Counted from the first letter of the stretch, positions 19,409 to 28,345 are shown. The stretch is DNA of 36,759 nt from Muribaculaceae bacterium (GCA_017547845.1 JAFYNZ010000020.1:1-36759); one strand, 5' to 3'. The notes: generated from the sequence alone by a model not told the origin. Made by a program: numbers and translations.

Positions 19409-19440
19409 GAGGGATACCCGATGGGGCATCCCTCTTCTTT
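19409..19440 (+). terminator. bamD-rpoZ terminator
   Basis: GAGGGAT (19409-19415) pairs with ATCCCTC (19428-19434), extended inward by CCC/GGG, followed by TTCTTT. 27 bases after the stop. Confidence 0.85.
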
Positions 19441-19463
19441 ATTATACATTGTCGTCGATGACT

Positions 19464-19499
19464 ATAGATACTATATATATTATAGGTGCTATAGAGTGG
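19464..19499 (+). repeat. 9-bp tandem array, 4 units
   Basis: Units ATAGATACT, ATATATATT, ATAGGTGCT, ATAGAGTGG in exact 9-bp register. It sits between the rpoZ terminator and the nagB-like stop codon (convergent genes), ending 7 bases before that stop. Confidence 0.75.
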
Positions 19500-19506
19500 C
19501 GATGTT

Positions 19507-21819
19507 TTAGCCGCCGATAGACTTCTCGAGTTCGCGAGCTTGAGTCAAGAACTCTTCGACACTCATCTCCTTGAAGAATAGCAAGCCGTGGGTGGTGCGT
19601 AGTCGTGGACTCTCATTCTGATAGAAGAATGGCTTGCCAAGCAGATTGCCTGTATATGCCAATTGACTCACCCATATCTTCTTTGCCAAGTCGCTAAACT
19701 TACCATCAAAATTAGGACTCGGGAACGATGCATCGACTTGCGACAGATAGCAGTTCTCAAATGCGTTGCTGAATACGCCCATTGCGTTCAACGACACCGG
19801 CACAATGTGGGTAGCCTCTGCCGGGTGGAATCGATACCACACGTTGCGATAGCCCCATATCTTGACATGGCTCAAGTCCTCTTCTTCGCCCCACGCTCTG
19901 ACAGCTTCTGCTATGGCTTGGAGCACCTTATAGTGTGTATCCGGACCGCTACCTTCCGGGTCAAACGCCAAAGATATGACAGTCGGTTTAATTTCTTTTA
20001 ACTGATGCAAAATCGGCTCTACATCTCGTTCACGATTAGGACGCTCTGTGAATATGTCGCCTGTGTAGAAACCAAGTCGCAGATGGTGAATGCGTGTGTC
20101 TCTGATACCAAAGAATCCCCACACCAACTCCTCTTCAAACTCACGTATCATGCCCTTCAGCAAGCGTATCTCTGCCGACATCTTTTCGCCGTCGTAACTA
20201 TTGCGAGTAATCTCAATAACTTCTGAGATTTTAGCCGTCAACTGCTCTACGTTTTGTACGCCCCAAATGTCGATAAAGTTGCGGATAAGACGATGTGCAA
20301 ATGCACGCTTACGCTCTTGCTCGTTGCCTGAGGCGACATTTATCAAGTAGTGATATGAGTCCTTATCGCGTTTGAGCGCATGACCCTTCTCAAAGAAATC
20401 GGCGTACCGAAGCATGCCAATCCTACCCTTACGAATCAAATCAAGCGTCTGCTCAAGCATATTGATAAGGAAAGCATTGGTCACGGCGTTGAAGCCTGAT
20501 GTCATGACAGCAAAATGCGACTTATTGGTCTCGTTGCGCGACACACGGTGAATGTGAGGCAGCAAGCCGAGCATGATGTCGTCGTGGTGAGGACCTGTGT
20601 GATAAAACGTCTCGTTGCTCCACACAGCTGTACCCTTGTCTATCTTGCTGCTTATCGACTTGATTACCTCATCGACTACCTCGAGACTCAAGTCAGGAAT
20701 CATACTGCAATACTCATCATTACGCAAGTCGTCGAGCGTCACCTTGTCGCCATATTTGTTGATTCTATTGAGGCAATCGATCACTGCTCGCTCACTCTTC
20801 TCTTGATTCCAAGGCGTAGAAGTGTAGTAGTCATGGACTGACTCCTTCAAAGCCGAAGCAGCGCCGGTCGTAATATAGAATCGCGAGTTGGGCAGACGCG
20901 ACAACACCGATGCCGGATAGAGGTTTGATGGTTTCTTTTCCAACGCATCAGCCACCACTTGTGCTTTAGCTTCACCGGCTGCAAAGATGATAGCCACTGC
21001 GTCTCTGTTGTATGTGATAGTGTCCAGACCGATAGTGATGACCGGTTTGTGACGAGAGATCTCTATGCCACCCAAGTCGCCTGCAGCAGCAGCTTGTGTC
21101 TCGAAATTGGTGTGGGTCAAACGAGTAGTCGAATATGGGTCGCTACCCTTGACATTGAAGGCGATGTGACCATCGGGACCGATACCACCGAGGAAGAATC
21201 CGATGCCGCCCTTTTCGCGAATGCGTTGCTCATAGTCGGCACACCAGTCGTCAATCATAAAGATAGAACGTTGCTTCAGCTCCTCTTCCCTACTCTTTGG
21301 TTCGCGATAGCGCAGACCTAAGTCTATCACACCATCGGAAAACACATCGCTATAGTGTCGGCCATCAGCAAGCACGATTTCATCGCTATTGATAAAGAGA
21401 CCCTTAGATGCATCTAAGCCAAAGCCCTCGACATAATATTTCTGCACATAGGTGTAGAAACTATTGTGCTGCTTGGGCGAAATCGGATAAAACTCATCAA
21501 TCTGCACAAACTGCAACTCGCTAAGCACCGGCTTATCATTGAGCATCAAACCATGACGCTCACGCATTTGACGACATTCCGAATCGTCCCACTGCGTAAG
21601 GATACGACGCACCCACTCGATGAAATACTCCGGAGTTTTGCCTGTAGGAAGGCTGATGACACCGGTAGGATTCTCTGCCACCCACTCAAGAAATCTCATC
21701 GCAGCCAACTTGCCAAGCATAGGAAAGTTGTCGACAGTAATATATGGAATATTAGTCTCAAATCGTTTAGCAACATCACCGGCAAACGATTGCTCAACAC
21801 TGGTAAATATATTCTTCAT
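19507..21819 (-). CDS. nagB: Glucosamine-6-phosphate deaminase fused to PIG-L deacetylase-like domain
   Basis: 770 residues, against about 266 for single-domain NagB. Residues 1 to about 330 form the NagB domain: the active-site region QIDEF with Asp108-Glu109 and the sugar-phosphate loop GGIGPDGHIAFN (211-222). Residues about 400-760 look like a PIG-L/LmbE deacetylase: metal motif HHDD (411-414 in YHTGPHHDDIM) and a later DTHYKVLQAI. Predicted action: conversion of glucosamine-6-phosphate to fructose-6-phosphate, with a possible N-acetyl hydrolysis on the same chain; the second activity is inference. NagB-PIG-L fusions are known in Bacteroidetes as roughly 660-residue proteins, so this one is long. 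It is monocistronic. Confidence 0.88.
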   Translation of the reverse strand: MKNIFTSVEQSFAGDVAKRFETNIPYITVDNFPMLGKLAAMRFLEWVAENPTGVISLPTGKTPEYFIEWVRRILTQWDDSECRQMRERHGLMLNDKPVLSELQFVQIDEFYPISPKQHNSFYTYVQKYYVEGFGLDASKGLFINSDEIVLADGRHYSDVFSDGVIDLGLRYREPKSREEELKQRSIFMIDDWCADYEQRIREKGGIGFFLGGIGPDGHIAFNVKGSDPYSTTRLTHTNFETQAAAAGDLGGIEISRHKPVITIGLDTITYNRDAVAIIFAAGEAKAQVVADALEKKPSNLYPASVLSRLPNSRFYITTGAASALKESVHDYYTSTPWNQEKSERAVIDCLNRINKYGDKVTLDDLRNDEYCSMIPDLSLEVVDEVIKSISSKIDKGTAVWSNETFYHTGPHHDDIMLGLLPHIHRVSRNETNKSHFAVMTSGFNAVTNAFLINMLEQTLDLIRKGRIGMLRYADFFEKGHALKRDKDSYHYLINVASGNEQERKRAFAHRLIRNFIDIWGVQNVEQLTAKISEVIEITRNSYDGEKMSAEIRLLKGMIREFEEELVWGFFGIRDTRIHHLRLGFYTGDIFTERPNRERDVEPILHQLKEIKPTVISLAFDPEGSGPDTHYKVLQAIAEAVRAWGEEEDLSHVKIWGYRNVWYRFHPAEATHIVPVSLNAMGVFSNAFENCYLSQVDASFPSPNFDGKFSDLAKKIWVSQLAYTGNLLGKPFFYQNESPRLRTTHGLLFFKEMSVEEFLTQARELEKSIGG

Positions 21820-21842
21820 TGCATTAAATTATTTCTCTACTA

Positions 21843-21850
21843 CAAAATTA
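21843..21850 (-). promoter_or_regulatory. -7 box of the nagB-like gene
   Basis: The minus strand reads TAATTTTG, a TAnnTTTG match 24 bases before the ATG. The rest of the 325-base gap 21820-22144 holds a 9-bp array, a terminator and, at 22060-22140, several copies of TTAAACnTTA-like words without a recognisable function. Confidence 0.6.
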
Positions 21851-21973
21851 CTACATTTTTCGACACATTGTCACACCTATCTGCATTTATATCCCCAAAT
21901 AGTGACAAATGTCACAAATTTACCAACCTCCACACCAAATTATAATGTCTTTTTGTCTGAGGTCCCTAAAAAT

Positions 21974-22000
21974 ACAGATACTATAAATATAATAGATACT
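21974..22000 (+). repeat. 9-bp tandem array, 3 units
   Basis: ACAGATACT, ATAAATATA, ATAGATACT in 9-bp register, continuing as ATATAAAAA. It lies upstream of the nagB-like gene and downstream of the glycosyltransferase gene. Confidence 0.6.
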
Positions 22001-22021
22001 ATATAAAAAGGCTATGAAGCC

Positions 22022-22057
22022 CAAAAAGACAAACAGGCACTGAAGACAATGCCTGTT
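22022..22057 (-). terminator. Terminator of the glycosyltransferase gene
   Basis: On the minus strand AACAGGCA (22050-22057) pairs perfectly with TGCCTGTT (22032-22039) across a 10-base loop, followed by TGTCTTTTTG. It is about 90 bases after the stop codon. Confidence 0.75.
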
Positions 22058-22144
22058 AAACCTTAAACACTTATCCTTCCCACTAAACTTTAAACACCTC
22101 TACGCCCTACCCCGTTAAACATTAACCTTGAAACATTAAAAGGA

Positions 22145-23089
22145 TTACCAGAGGGTGGATTTGATATTGAAGCGAGGGCGGGCTTTGACTTCAACGAAGA
22201 TTTTTCCGATGTATTCGCCGACGATGCCTATAGCCATGAGTATAAGGCTTCCCAAGAACCATACGCTGAGCATGATTGATGGCCAACCTGCCATGGCTGT
22301 GTCACCAAAGTAGGCTATCAAGACGTAGAGTGCGACAATGATGTCGATTAGAAGCAGTGTCAACCCTACGAAGAATATCATACGCATCGGGCGTGCAGAG
22401 AATGAGGTGATGCCGTCGACTGAGAATGCAAGCATCTTTTTGAGCGGATATTTCGACTCACCTGCCACACGCTCGTGTCGATCGTATTTGACGATAGCAG
22501 TCGGGAGTCCTATCTGCGGTATGATGCCACGCAGGAAGAGGTTGGACTCGCCATATTGACTGAGAATGTCGAGTGCACGACTGCTCATCAGTCGATAGTC
22601 GGCATGGTCGTAGACTGTCTGAAGGCCCATTGAGGCTTGGAACTTATAGAATGCACGTGCAGTTGTGCGCTTAAACCATGTATCCGTAGCACGAGAAGCT
22701 CTGACGCCATAGACTATCTCTTTGCCGTCGAGGAATGCATCGACCATTTCGATGATTGCGTTGGGATCGTCTTGGAGGTCGGCATCGATTGATACTGCTG
22801 CGTCACATCTATCGCGCACTTCCATCAATCCTGCAAGCAAGGCATATTGGTGTCCTCTATTGTGAGCCAAGGTGATGCCTTTGACGCGAGGGTCTTGGTC
22901 ATGCAGACGGCATATTTCGTCCCAAGTCTTGTCTCGGCTGCCATCGTCGACACAAAGCACGAAACTTTCTGAAGAAATTTTACCTTCATCACTCAATCGG
23001 TTGAGGATATTGAGCAGTTGTGGCATTGTATGTTGGAGGGCTGCCTCTTCGTTGTAGCAAGGCACTACGATTGATATAGTCTTTGACAT
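22145..23089 (-). CDS. Glycosyltransferase family 2, polyprenyl-phosphate type (GtrB/DPM1-like)
   Basis: 314 residues from the ATG at 23089; the frame extends to 23128 only from a TTG. The N-terminal GT-A domain has SIVVPCYNEE, the VDDGSRDKTW block and the metal-binding DAD in SIDADLQDDPN. Two membrane helices near the C terminus (about 228-250 and 262-288) fit the GtrB/ArnC/DPM1 group that moves a sugar from a nucleotide donor to polyprenyl phosphate at the inner membrane. Which sugar is unknown. A TATCTTTG box on the minus strand at 23117-23124 supports the start. Confidence 0.88.
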   Translation of the reverse strand: MSKTISIVVPCYNEEAALQHTMPQLLNILNRLSDEGKISSESFVLCVDDGSRDKTWDEICRLHDQDPRVKGITLAHNRGHQYALLAGLMEVRDRCDAAVSIDADLQDDPNAIIEMVDAFLDGKEIVYGVRASRATDTWFKRTTARAFYKFQASMGLQTVYDHADYRLMSSRALDILSQYGESNLFLRGIIPQIGLPTAIVKYDRHERVAGESKYPLKKMLAFSVDGITSFSARPMRMIFFVGLTLLLIDIIVALYVLIAYFGDTAMAGWPSIMLSVWFLGSLILMAIGIVGEYIGKIFVEVKARPRFNIKSTLW

Positions 23090-23116
23090 TGGTATGTGGA
23101 TAATGGTTTGTAGGGG

Positions 23117-23124
23117 CAAAGATA
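23117..23124 (-). promoter_or_regulatory. -7 box of the glycosyltransferase gene
   Basis: TATCTTTG on the minus strand, 27 bases before the ATG at 23089. It decides against the upstream TTG start, which would overlap the promoter. Confidence 0.6.
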
Positions 23125-23332
23125 GCAATATTTCATCAAAGTTTCACCAAATTAGTGAGCAAAATAATCAGATTGGGTGGATATCTGAGCATTGGAGAGT
23201 GGAAAGAATGTCGGAAATATTGCGCAAATGGAGGAATTTGTGCAATTTTTGAGATGTAATGGGCTACAATTCAGAAATATTCGCTAACTTCGCAGTCAGA
23301 AACTTGTCAGACAATATAAAGAGAAAACAAAG

Positions 23333-24154
23333 ATGAAGAAATTTCTTACTCGAGCAGGTTCCGGTCTTATATATGCCGGTGTGATAGTCGGATCTATTTT
23401 GGGAGGACGCTTGTCGTTTTTCTTGCTTGTGATGCTACTTGCAGTGCTTGCATCGATTGAGTTTACAAAGATTACTCAAGGACTTCGCGGAGAGCGTAAG
23501 TGGATGACAACGCTTGACATTGTCACTGCTACAGCGTTGGCTGCGAGTTCGTATGCCGACCTTCTTTATCTGTCGTTGGCTCTTTTCTTGGTGCGCTTCA
23601 TTGCCGAGCTTTACAGTCGCGAGGAGAATCCGTTGCGCAGTCTGGCATATTCGCTTCTGACTATTGTCTACATTGGCGGCTCATTGTCGTTGCTTCTCTA
23701 TTGTGGATTGGAGATTAGCCTGAGCCTCGTTTTGGCAATGTTCATCTTTATATGGATTAACGACACAGGCGCCTACATTGTCGGTTGCCAATTTGGCAAG
23801 CACCGCTTGTTTGAACGCATATCACCTAAGAAATCATGGGAAGGCTTCTTCGGAGGCTTGGGTTTCAACATCTTGTTTGCATGCCTATTCTGCGGACTGA
23901 TGCCTGAATGGTGGGGTCTCGGTAGCAACTATATCTTCTGGGTGGGTCTTGCCATCGTGGTGACAATGTTCTCGACATGGGGTGACTTGGTGGAATCGCT
24001 TATGAAACGCACGCTCAATCTCAAGGATTCGGGCAATATGATTCCCGGTCATGGTGGTATCCTCGACCGCATCGACTCGTTGCTTGCTGTAGCACCTGCT
24101 GTGGCTATCTATATGGCTGTATGGCAGACGATTGCTGAGTGGCTTTCAATATAA
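23333..24154 (+). CDS. cdsA: Phosphatidate cytidylyltransferase CdsA
   Basis: 273 residues, a polytopic inner-membrane enzyme making CDP-diacylglycerol from phosphatidate and CTP. The family signature near the C terminus is intact: LMKRTLNLKDSGNMIPGHGG followed by ILDRID (about 222-247), with the essential Lys-Asp, His-Gly-Gly and Asp-Arg-x-Asp residues. About seven or eight hydrophobic segments precede it. A weak -7 box TAACTTCG is at 23285-23292. Usually near ftsH in Bacteroidetes, but here the gene seems alone. Its stop codon TAA runs directly into a 9-bp repeat array. Confidence 0.95.
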   Translation: MKKFLTRAGSGLIYAGVIVGSILGGRLSFFLLVMLLAVLASIEFTKITQGLRGERKWMTTLDIVTATALAASSYADLLYLSLALFLVRFIAELYSREENPLRSLAYSLLTIVYIGGSLSLLLYCGLEISLSLVLAMFIFIWINDTGAYIVGCQFGKHRLFERISPKKSWEGFFGGLGFNILFACLFCGLMPEWWGLGSNYIFWVGLAIVVTMFSTWGDLVESLMKRTLNLKDSGNMIPGHGGILDRIDSLLAVAPAVAIYMAVWQTIAEWLSI

Positions 24155-24216
24155 TAGATATTATAGATAATATAGATATTATAGGCACTATAGATAATAT
24201 AATTACTATAGATACT
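24154..24216 (+). repeat. 9-bp tandem array, 7 units (longest copy)
   Basis: ATAGATATT, ATAGATAAT, ATAGATATT, ATAGGCACT, ATAGATAAT, ATAATTACT, ATAGATACT in perfect 9-bp register. The first base is the last base of the cdsA stop codon. Array lies between convergent genes. Downstream, 24270-24297 has GGCTCGA...TCGAGTC, a weak hairpin. Confidence 0.95.
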
Positions 24217-24318
24217 ATCCAATTATCCCTCTACCCCTCTACGTAATAGAACGTCGTTGAAAGGCTCGATGAGCTGTCGAGTCTGATGTGGGGATTGTCG
24301 GAAAAGTTTTTCTGAAGC

Positions 24319-25005
24319 TTATTTGACTCTGAACCAATAGCCGAGCGATAGCATTATCGACATTGAGTTTGACGCATTGAATGCTTCTGTACGACCTGAC
24401 TTAAGCTGATTGCCCAAACCATAGTAGAAGCGACCTTCGAATGTCACAAAGTGACGTCGATTGAGCATCAATTCCGCACCTATTCCGGCAGAGATACCAT
24501 AGTCAAGCAGTTGGTCGGCAGGGATTGCATATTGCGTTGTCGTGCGATTGCGAATAGGGAAATCGGGCAGTGATTGGTAGTTGTTGACATCAAAGTTTGC
24601 TGATGTAGATTCACCTAAACGGAGACCTATTTCCGGACCTAAATTCAGAAAGAATTTCGCTTTGTCGCTACCGAAATAGACGTGGGTCAGGATAGGCAGC
24701 TGAAGATAGTTGATGGTACGGCTATAGTTGTAGGGAGCGTCTTCAAAGTTTTCAGTCCAACCACGTTGCTCAAAATTCAGCTCCATAATTAAACCAAAAT
24801 TTTTCTCTTCGATGTATCGAAACGCAGCACCGGCTACAGCACCCACTTTCATACCTTGAGGCACTGTCGGACTGAAGAAAGTCTGCGACAGACTGACTCC
24901 GGCCTTTCCACCGACCGAAATATTGGCTTCGTAGTGAGTCTGAGCCATGCCGGTCATGGCCATCATAGCGAGAGCTGATGCTACGATTGTCTTGCGTATT
25001 CTCAT
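24319..25005 (-). CDS. Outer-membrane beta-barrel protein (PorT-like family)
   Basis: 228 residues. Signal peptide MRIRKTIVASALAMMAMTGMAQ, then alternating hydrophobic strands with aromatic ends (GLIMELNFEQRGW, YLQLPILTHVYFG, KFFLNLGPEIGLRLG, FVTFEGRFYYGLGNQ) finishing in MLSLGYWFRVK with a terminal-strand character. This fits the outer-membrane beta-barrel family PF13568. Function is unknown; many members are small porin-like proteins. It starts 12 bases after the stop of the LysM gene, so the two are probably one transcript and may work together at the envelope. Confidence 0.85.
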   Translation of the reverse strand: MRIRKTIVASALAMMAMTGMAQTHYEANISVGGKAGVSLSQTFFSPTVPQGMKVGAVAGAAFRYIEEKNFGLIMELNFEQRGWTENFEDAPYNYSRTINYLQLPILTHVYFGSDKAKFFLNLGPEIGLRLGESTSANFDVNNYQSLPDFPIRNRTTTQYAIPADQLLDYGISAGIGAELMLNRRHFVTFEGRFYYGLGNQLKSGRTEAFNASNSMSIMLSLGYWFRVK

Positions 25006-25017
25006 GGTCGGCAGTCG

Positions 25018-26991
25018 TTAGTTAAGAATGATTTTCTCCACTATACCCGAAGGAGTGAAGTTGATGAGATAAGAGCATCGATTGAGGAAACCGCTCCAGT
25101 TGCTTGGACGACTGAGATGGAAATCGGTCTGCAATGCGTTGTAGTCGATGAATCCCTTGTTGGTGTCGCCATCGTTGTAGACCTCGCTTTCGATGAAGAA
25201 TCGAGCTACATCGTAGCCAATAGCCGCATAGATAGGATTTGACTTGACAGGTTCTTCGCCAAACATATTCTTGAATGCCTCTGTAAACGAACGCGCATCG
25301 TCAGCATCAGCATCGAAGTAGAAGCGTGACGGGATTAGCGTATTGAAGAGGGCAAACTTATCGGCATATTTTGAAGTATAGACCACCCAGTTAGGGCGAG
25401 TCAAGACGGTAAGGTCAAGCTGTGGTAGCGTCTCCTTGATAGTTGACATCATTGCCACAAACTTATCGACATCAGCCTTCTTTGTCGCTTGCGGACAGAC
25501 GATGTAGCGAGTGCCGTCTTCAGCCCATTCTACGGCTTCCAACTGCTCGATTGCCTCTACCTCTACATAGTCCCTACCCTGCTCTTTGAGGGCATGCTTC
25601 AACATGATGTCGAGAGCATCTGCGTCGGTCGACTTACTGCTACCTACGAAGACAAACTTGTGGTCGACAAAGTGGTGCATCACATAGTCGAAGACTGCAT
25701 CGTTGAAGTGTGATGTCGGTGGGAGAAGTTGTATGAAATTTGAGTGAGTGGCATAGTGGTCTGACTTGACATCAAAAACGTTGATGATGTCGATATCATT
25801 CTGCTGACCATAGTCTACCACATTTTGAGGGAAATTCTTGTCGAATGTAGTGACGAGCATATCGTAGTCTGCCACTTCCGGCAAAGCGAGGACCGAGTCG
25901 ACAGCATTGGTGTGGGCTGTCACATCATAGACATGGAGGTTGATTTTGTAGGGGTTTTGCTTCATCTCGTCGACCGCTACAAGCATACCACGCAAGAACT
26001 CGGATTCACGATTGCGATTGTCACCGACTGTGAGCATGATGCCGACATCGACGCTTTGCTCTTGTTCCACTTCTGTAGTGACATGGTGCACCTCATCGTA
26101 TAGCTCTTGGCGTCCCTCGAGTGTAAATTCGCGAGGATCTTCAGGCACATATCTCTCTTCGATGCTGACAGTCTCGAAGACAGGGATTGAAAGATAACGA
26201 CCCTTCTTGAGCTCAGTGATGCCCTCGTTGGCTTCGCGAAGTTCTTGGATAGTGATACCATGGGCTTCTGCAATTGATGTCCAAGTGTCGTTACGCTCAA
26301 TGCAGTAAGGGGCAAATGAGTCGACTTCACGCTTCTCTATGCTGCGCACTTCTTCCTTCATGCGGTCGGTGTTTGGCTGAATTCTTACAGTCACACCTTC
26401 GCCAAAGTCACTTTCGGAGAGTCCCGGATTTAGTCGCAAAATATCCTCAATGCTTGTCGAGAAAGATTGTGCCACATCGAGCATAGATTCACCTTCATGA
26501 GCTGTGTAATAGACCACTGTAGACTCGTCAGCTTCAGTGAGCATCTTGGAGTCTTGCACCACCAGTCGCTCTCCGGCCTTGATACCGTAGTGTGCAGACG
26601 GATTGACAGCATAAATGTCGTCGGGAGTCAGACCATATAGTTTGGCAATGCTATAGACAGTCTCACCACGCTTCACCTCGTGATAGACGGCATCAAGTTG
26701 CTGTGAAGGCTGAGTGCCGGCGACTTCCGAGGTAGCGGTAGTTGTATCTACAGGATAGTATATGCGTTGACCTTTGCGAAGGTTGTTTTCGCTACCGGGG
26801 TTGGCTTCAACGATGATTGCCACGTCCCACCCCATGCGCTTTGCTATACCATAGAGGCTATCGTTTTTCTGCACCTCATAGTAGTAGTATTGCTTGCCTT
26901 GAATTTCTGTCATAGGGAGGTTTTCGCTTGCACCGATAGTGCTTAGCGACAGCATCATCATGCTCCCAAGAGTTATGCTCTTTAGTTTCAT
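25018..26991 (-). CDS. Four-LysM protein with periplasmic-binding-protein-like domain
   Basis: 657 residues. Signal peptide at 1-21. Four LysM domains follow: about 36-82 (YYYEVQKNDSLYGIAKRMG), 104-147 (YHEVKRGETVYSIAKLYG), 160-205 (HEGESMLDVAQSF) and 228-272 (IERNDTWTSIAEAHG). From about 310 to the end the sequence resembles a type 1 periplasmic binding protein (VDVGIMLTVGDNRNRESEFLRGMLVAVDEMKQ, then IYAAIGYDVARFFIE). LysM binds peptidoglycan; the second half suggests a ligand sensor or scaffold anchored to the wall. No transporter genes are adjacent, so solute uptake is doubtful. A promoter lies at 27018-27049. Confidence 0.88.
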   Translation of the reverse strand: MKLKSITLGSMMMLSLSTIGASENLPMTEIQGKQYYYYEVQKNDSLYGIAKRMGWDVAIIVEANPGSENNLRKGQRIYYPVDTTTATSEVAGTQPSQQLDAVYHEVKRGETVYSIAKLYGLTPDDIYAVNPSAHYGIKAGERLVVQDSKMLTEADESTVVYYTAHEGESMLDVAQSFSTSIEDILRLNPGLSESDFGEGVTVRIQPNTDRMKEEVRSIEKREVDSFAPYCIERNDTWTSIAEAHGITIQELREANEGITELKKGRYLSIPVFETVSIEERYVPEDPREFTLEGRQELYDEVHHVTTEVEQEQSVDVGIMLTVGDNRNRESEFLRGMLVAVDEMKQNPYKINLHVYDVTAHTNAVDSVLALPEVADYDMLVTTFDKNFPQNVVDYGQQNDIDIINVFDVKSDHYATHSNFIQLLPPTSHFNDAVFDYVMHHFVDHKFVFVGSSKSTDADALDIMLKHALKEQGRDYVEVEAIEQLEAVEWAEDGTRYIVCPQATKKADVDKFVAMMSTIKETLPQLDLTVLTRPNWVVYTSKYADKFALFNTLIPSRFYFDADADDARSFTEAFKNMFGEEPVKSNPIYAAIGYDVARFFIESEVYNDGDTNKGFIDYNALQTDFHLSRPSNWSGFLNRCSYLINFTPSGIVEKIILN

Positions 26992-27017
26992 CTGTGGTCT
27001 AAGATTGATTTATCTTG

Positions 27018-27049
27018 CAAATTTAAAGATTTTTCGTCATTTCCGCAAT
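27018..27049 (-). promoter_or_regulatory. Promoter of the LysM-barrel pair
   Basis: The minus strand has TAAATTTG (27018-27025) and, 20 bp upstream, ATTG (27046-27049) in the -33 position. Confidence 0.6.
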
Positions 27050-27085
27050 AGCAGAGGGAAGTTCTGCGCTAAGATGTCCATAAAA

Positions 27086-27138
27086 GTGTCCCTGTCCTGG
27101 TGTCCGTGCTTGTCATCAGTGTCCCATCACAACACTTA
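27086..27138 (+). repeat. GTCC-rich intergenic repeat, copy A
   Basis: Aligns with 30927-30982 and 31401-31444. Shared pattern: TGTCCCTGTCC, then GG, then TGTCCGTGCTTGTC, a short variable part, and TGTCCCA. Copies A and B also share AACACTTA downstream. No coding sense is evident. Confidence 0.75.
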
Positions 27139-27154
27139 GGGTTAATCGGTGATG

Positions 27155-27172
27155 ATAGATATTATAGACATC
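27155..27172 (+). repeat. 9-bp array, 2 units
   Basis: ATAGATATT and ATAGACATC, 17 bases from the stop codon of the WYL gene. Short; listed because of its match to longer arrays in the window. Confidence 0.5.
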
Positions 27173-27188
27173 TAATGGGAAGCAATAC

Positions 27189-28211
27189 CTAAAATGCTTC
27201 GTCGTCGTAAAGAGCTGCTGCTTTACGAATCATGTCGCGCATGTAGCACATCGCACTGCGTGGATAGAGCACTCGCACTCCCGGACCGAAGCTCATCAAC
27301 ATGGAGTACATCTCAAAGTTGATTATGACGTCTATTTCAAGCAGATAGCTACCGTCGTCGTTGCGTGCCACCACTCGTTGCGATGGATGCACAGGCTTGG
27401 TCAGGATATATTTGCTCTGCTCTGCCGATGCCCAGAAGCCCACTCGCTTAGGCTTTGCACGGAGGTTTTTGCTCACTCCTATAACATCGTCGAAGAAATG
27501 CTCGGAGTCAAACTCAGGGTTGTCACGATAAGGCTCATCGATAGGCTCTACCGACACTATTCGGTCTAAAGCGAGGTTGTATAGCACCATATCCGAAGCA
27601 CGACTACCGAAAACAAACCATCGATTGCGAAACTCTTTGAGCAGGTAGGGATAGAGTATGTATTCGTGTGGCTGACGAGCCGAAAACGACTGATACATCA
27701 CTCTAAGTGTCTGGCGTTGAGCAATGTAGTTATAGAGTGGATTGAGCAGTCGCAAGCCTTTGAGGTCGGGCACGCTATCGAAGTGAATGACAGGTTTGCG
27801 ATTGTTTCGGGAGATGGAGAGCTTATCCTGCACCCTATTGACCACGTCGCTGATCTCGGCAAATCGGTCGAAGTCTTGGAGCTGGCGGAGCATGTCGACA
27901 GCCTCTTGCATCACTTCGTAGTCATTCTGCGACAGAGGCATGTTGGTGATACTATAGTCTGAATCGGCATAGCGATAGTACTTGTGGTCGTAAACCTCAA
28001 TCGGGGCATTGTAGCCCAACTTGTCGGAGCGCATCATCTGGATATCCGACTGCACAGTGCGTACGCTGACGCCTTTAGTAATCCCCTCGCAATCGTAGAG
28101 GGCATCGCAACAAGCATCGACAAGATCGTCGAGCGTCCATCGGCGATAGGGGTTGCGCAGACAGTTGTCTATCGTCTTGTAGCGTATCAGAGCATTCTTA
28201 TTTGCCGGCAT
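27189..28211 (-). CDS. WYL-domain transcriptional regulator, divergent from rtcB
   Basis: 340 residues. N-terminal winged helix (about 6-75; RYKTIDNCLRNPYRRWTLDD...VSVRTVQSDIQMM) and a WYL domain at about 155-245 (TLRVMYQSFSARQPHEYIL, PYLLKEFRNRWFVFGSR, where the name-giving Trp-Tyr-Leu reads Trp-Phe-Val), then a C-terminal WCX-like region with the wing LLMSFGPGVRVLYP. WYL proteins are ligand-responsive regulators, often of RNA/DNA damage and defence genes. It is transcribed away from rtcB across a 256-base gap that carries two matching dyads, one at each promoter, so regulation of itself and of rtcB is likely. This would replace RtcR, which controls rtcB in Proteobacteria. Confidence 0.92.
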   Translation of the reverse strand: MPANKNALIRYKTIDNCLRNPYRRWTLDDLVDACCDALYDCEGITKGVSVRTVQSDIQMMRSDKLGYNAPIEVYDHKYYRYADSDYSITNMPLSQNDYEVMQEAVDMLRQLQDFDRFAEISDVVNRVQDKLSISRNNRKPVIHFDSVPDLKGLRLLNPLYNYIAQRQTLRVMYQSFSARQPHEYILYPYLLKEFRNRWFVFGSRASDMVLYNLALDRIVSVEPIDEPYRDNPEFDSEHFFDDVIGVSKNLRAKPKRVGFWASAEQSKYILTKPVHPSQRVVARNDDGSYLLEIDVIINFEMYSMLMSFGPGVRVLYPRSAMCYMRDMIRKAAALYDDEAF

Positions 28212-28260
28212 AACGAAAATGATTTAGGACGGATAGTCGAGTTATTAATGGTTGTCAGGG

Positions 28261-28297
28261 CAAAGTTAATGATTTTCTACGCAATCTATTTGCGCAG
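28261..28297 (-). promoter_or_regulatory. WYL gene promoter with 21-bp dyad operator 1
   Basis: The dyad CTACGCA-N7-TGCGCAG (28277-28297) lies 8 bp upstream (minus strand) of the -7 box TAACTTTG (28261-28268). On the minus strand the site reads CTGCGCA-N7-TGCGTAG. It covers the place of the -33 element; no TTTG is there, which suggests activator dependence or repression by occlusion. Confidence 0.7.
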
Positions 28298-28345
28298 AGG
28301 GATATTTTTTGCTAAAATGAGGGATTTTTTGTTGATTTTTTTGTT

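Noticed and set aside
24154-24216. 9-bp arrays as a CRISPR array.
   Set aside because: The units are directly tandem with no spacers, far too short, and no cas genes are present.
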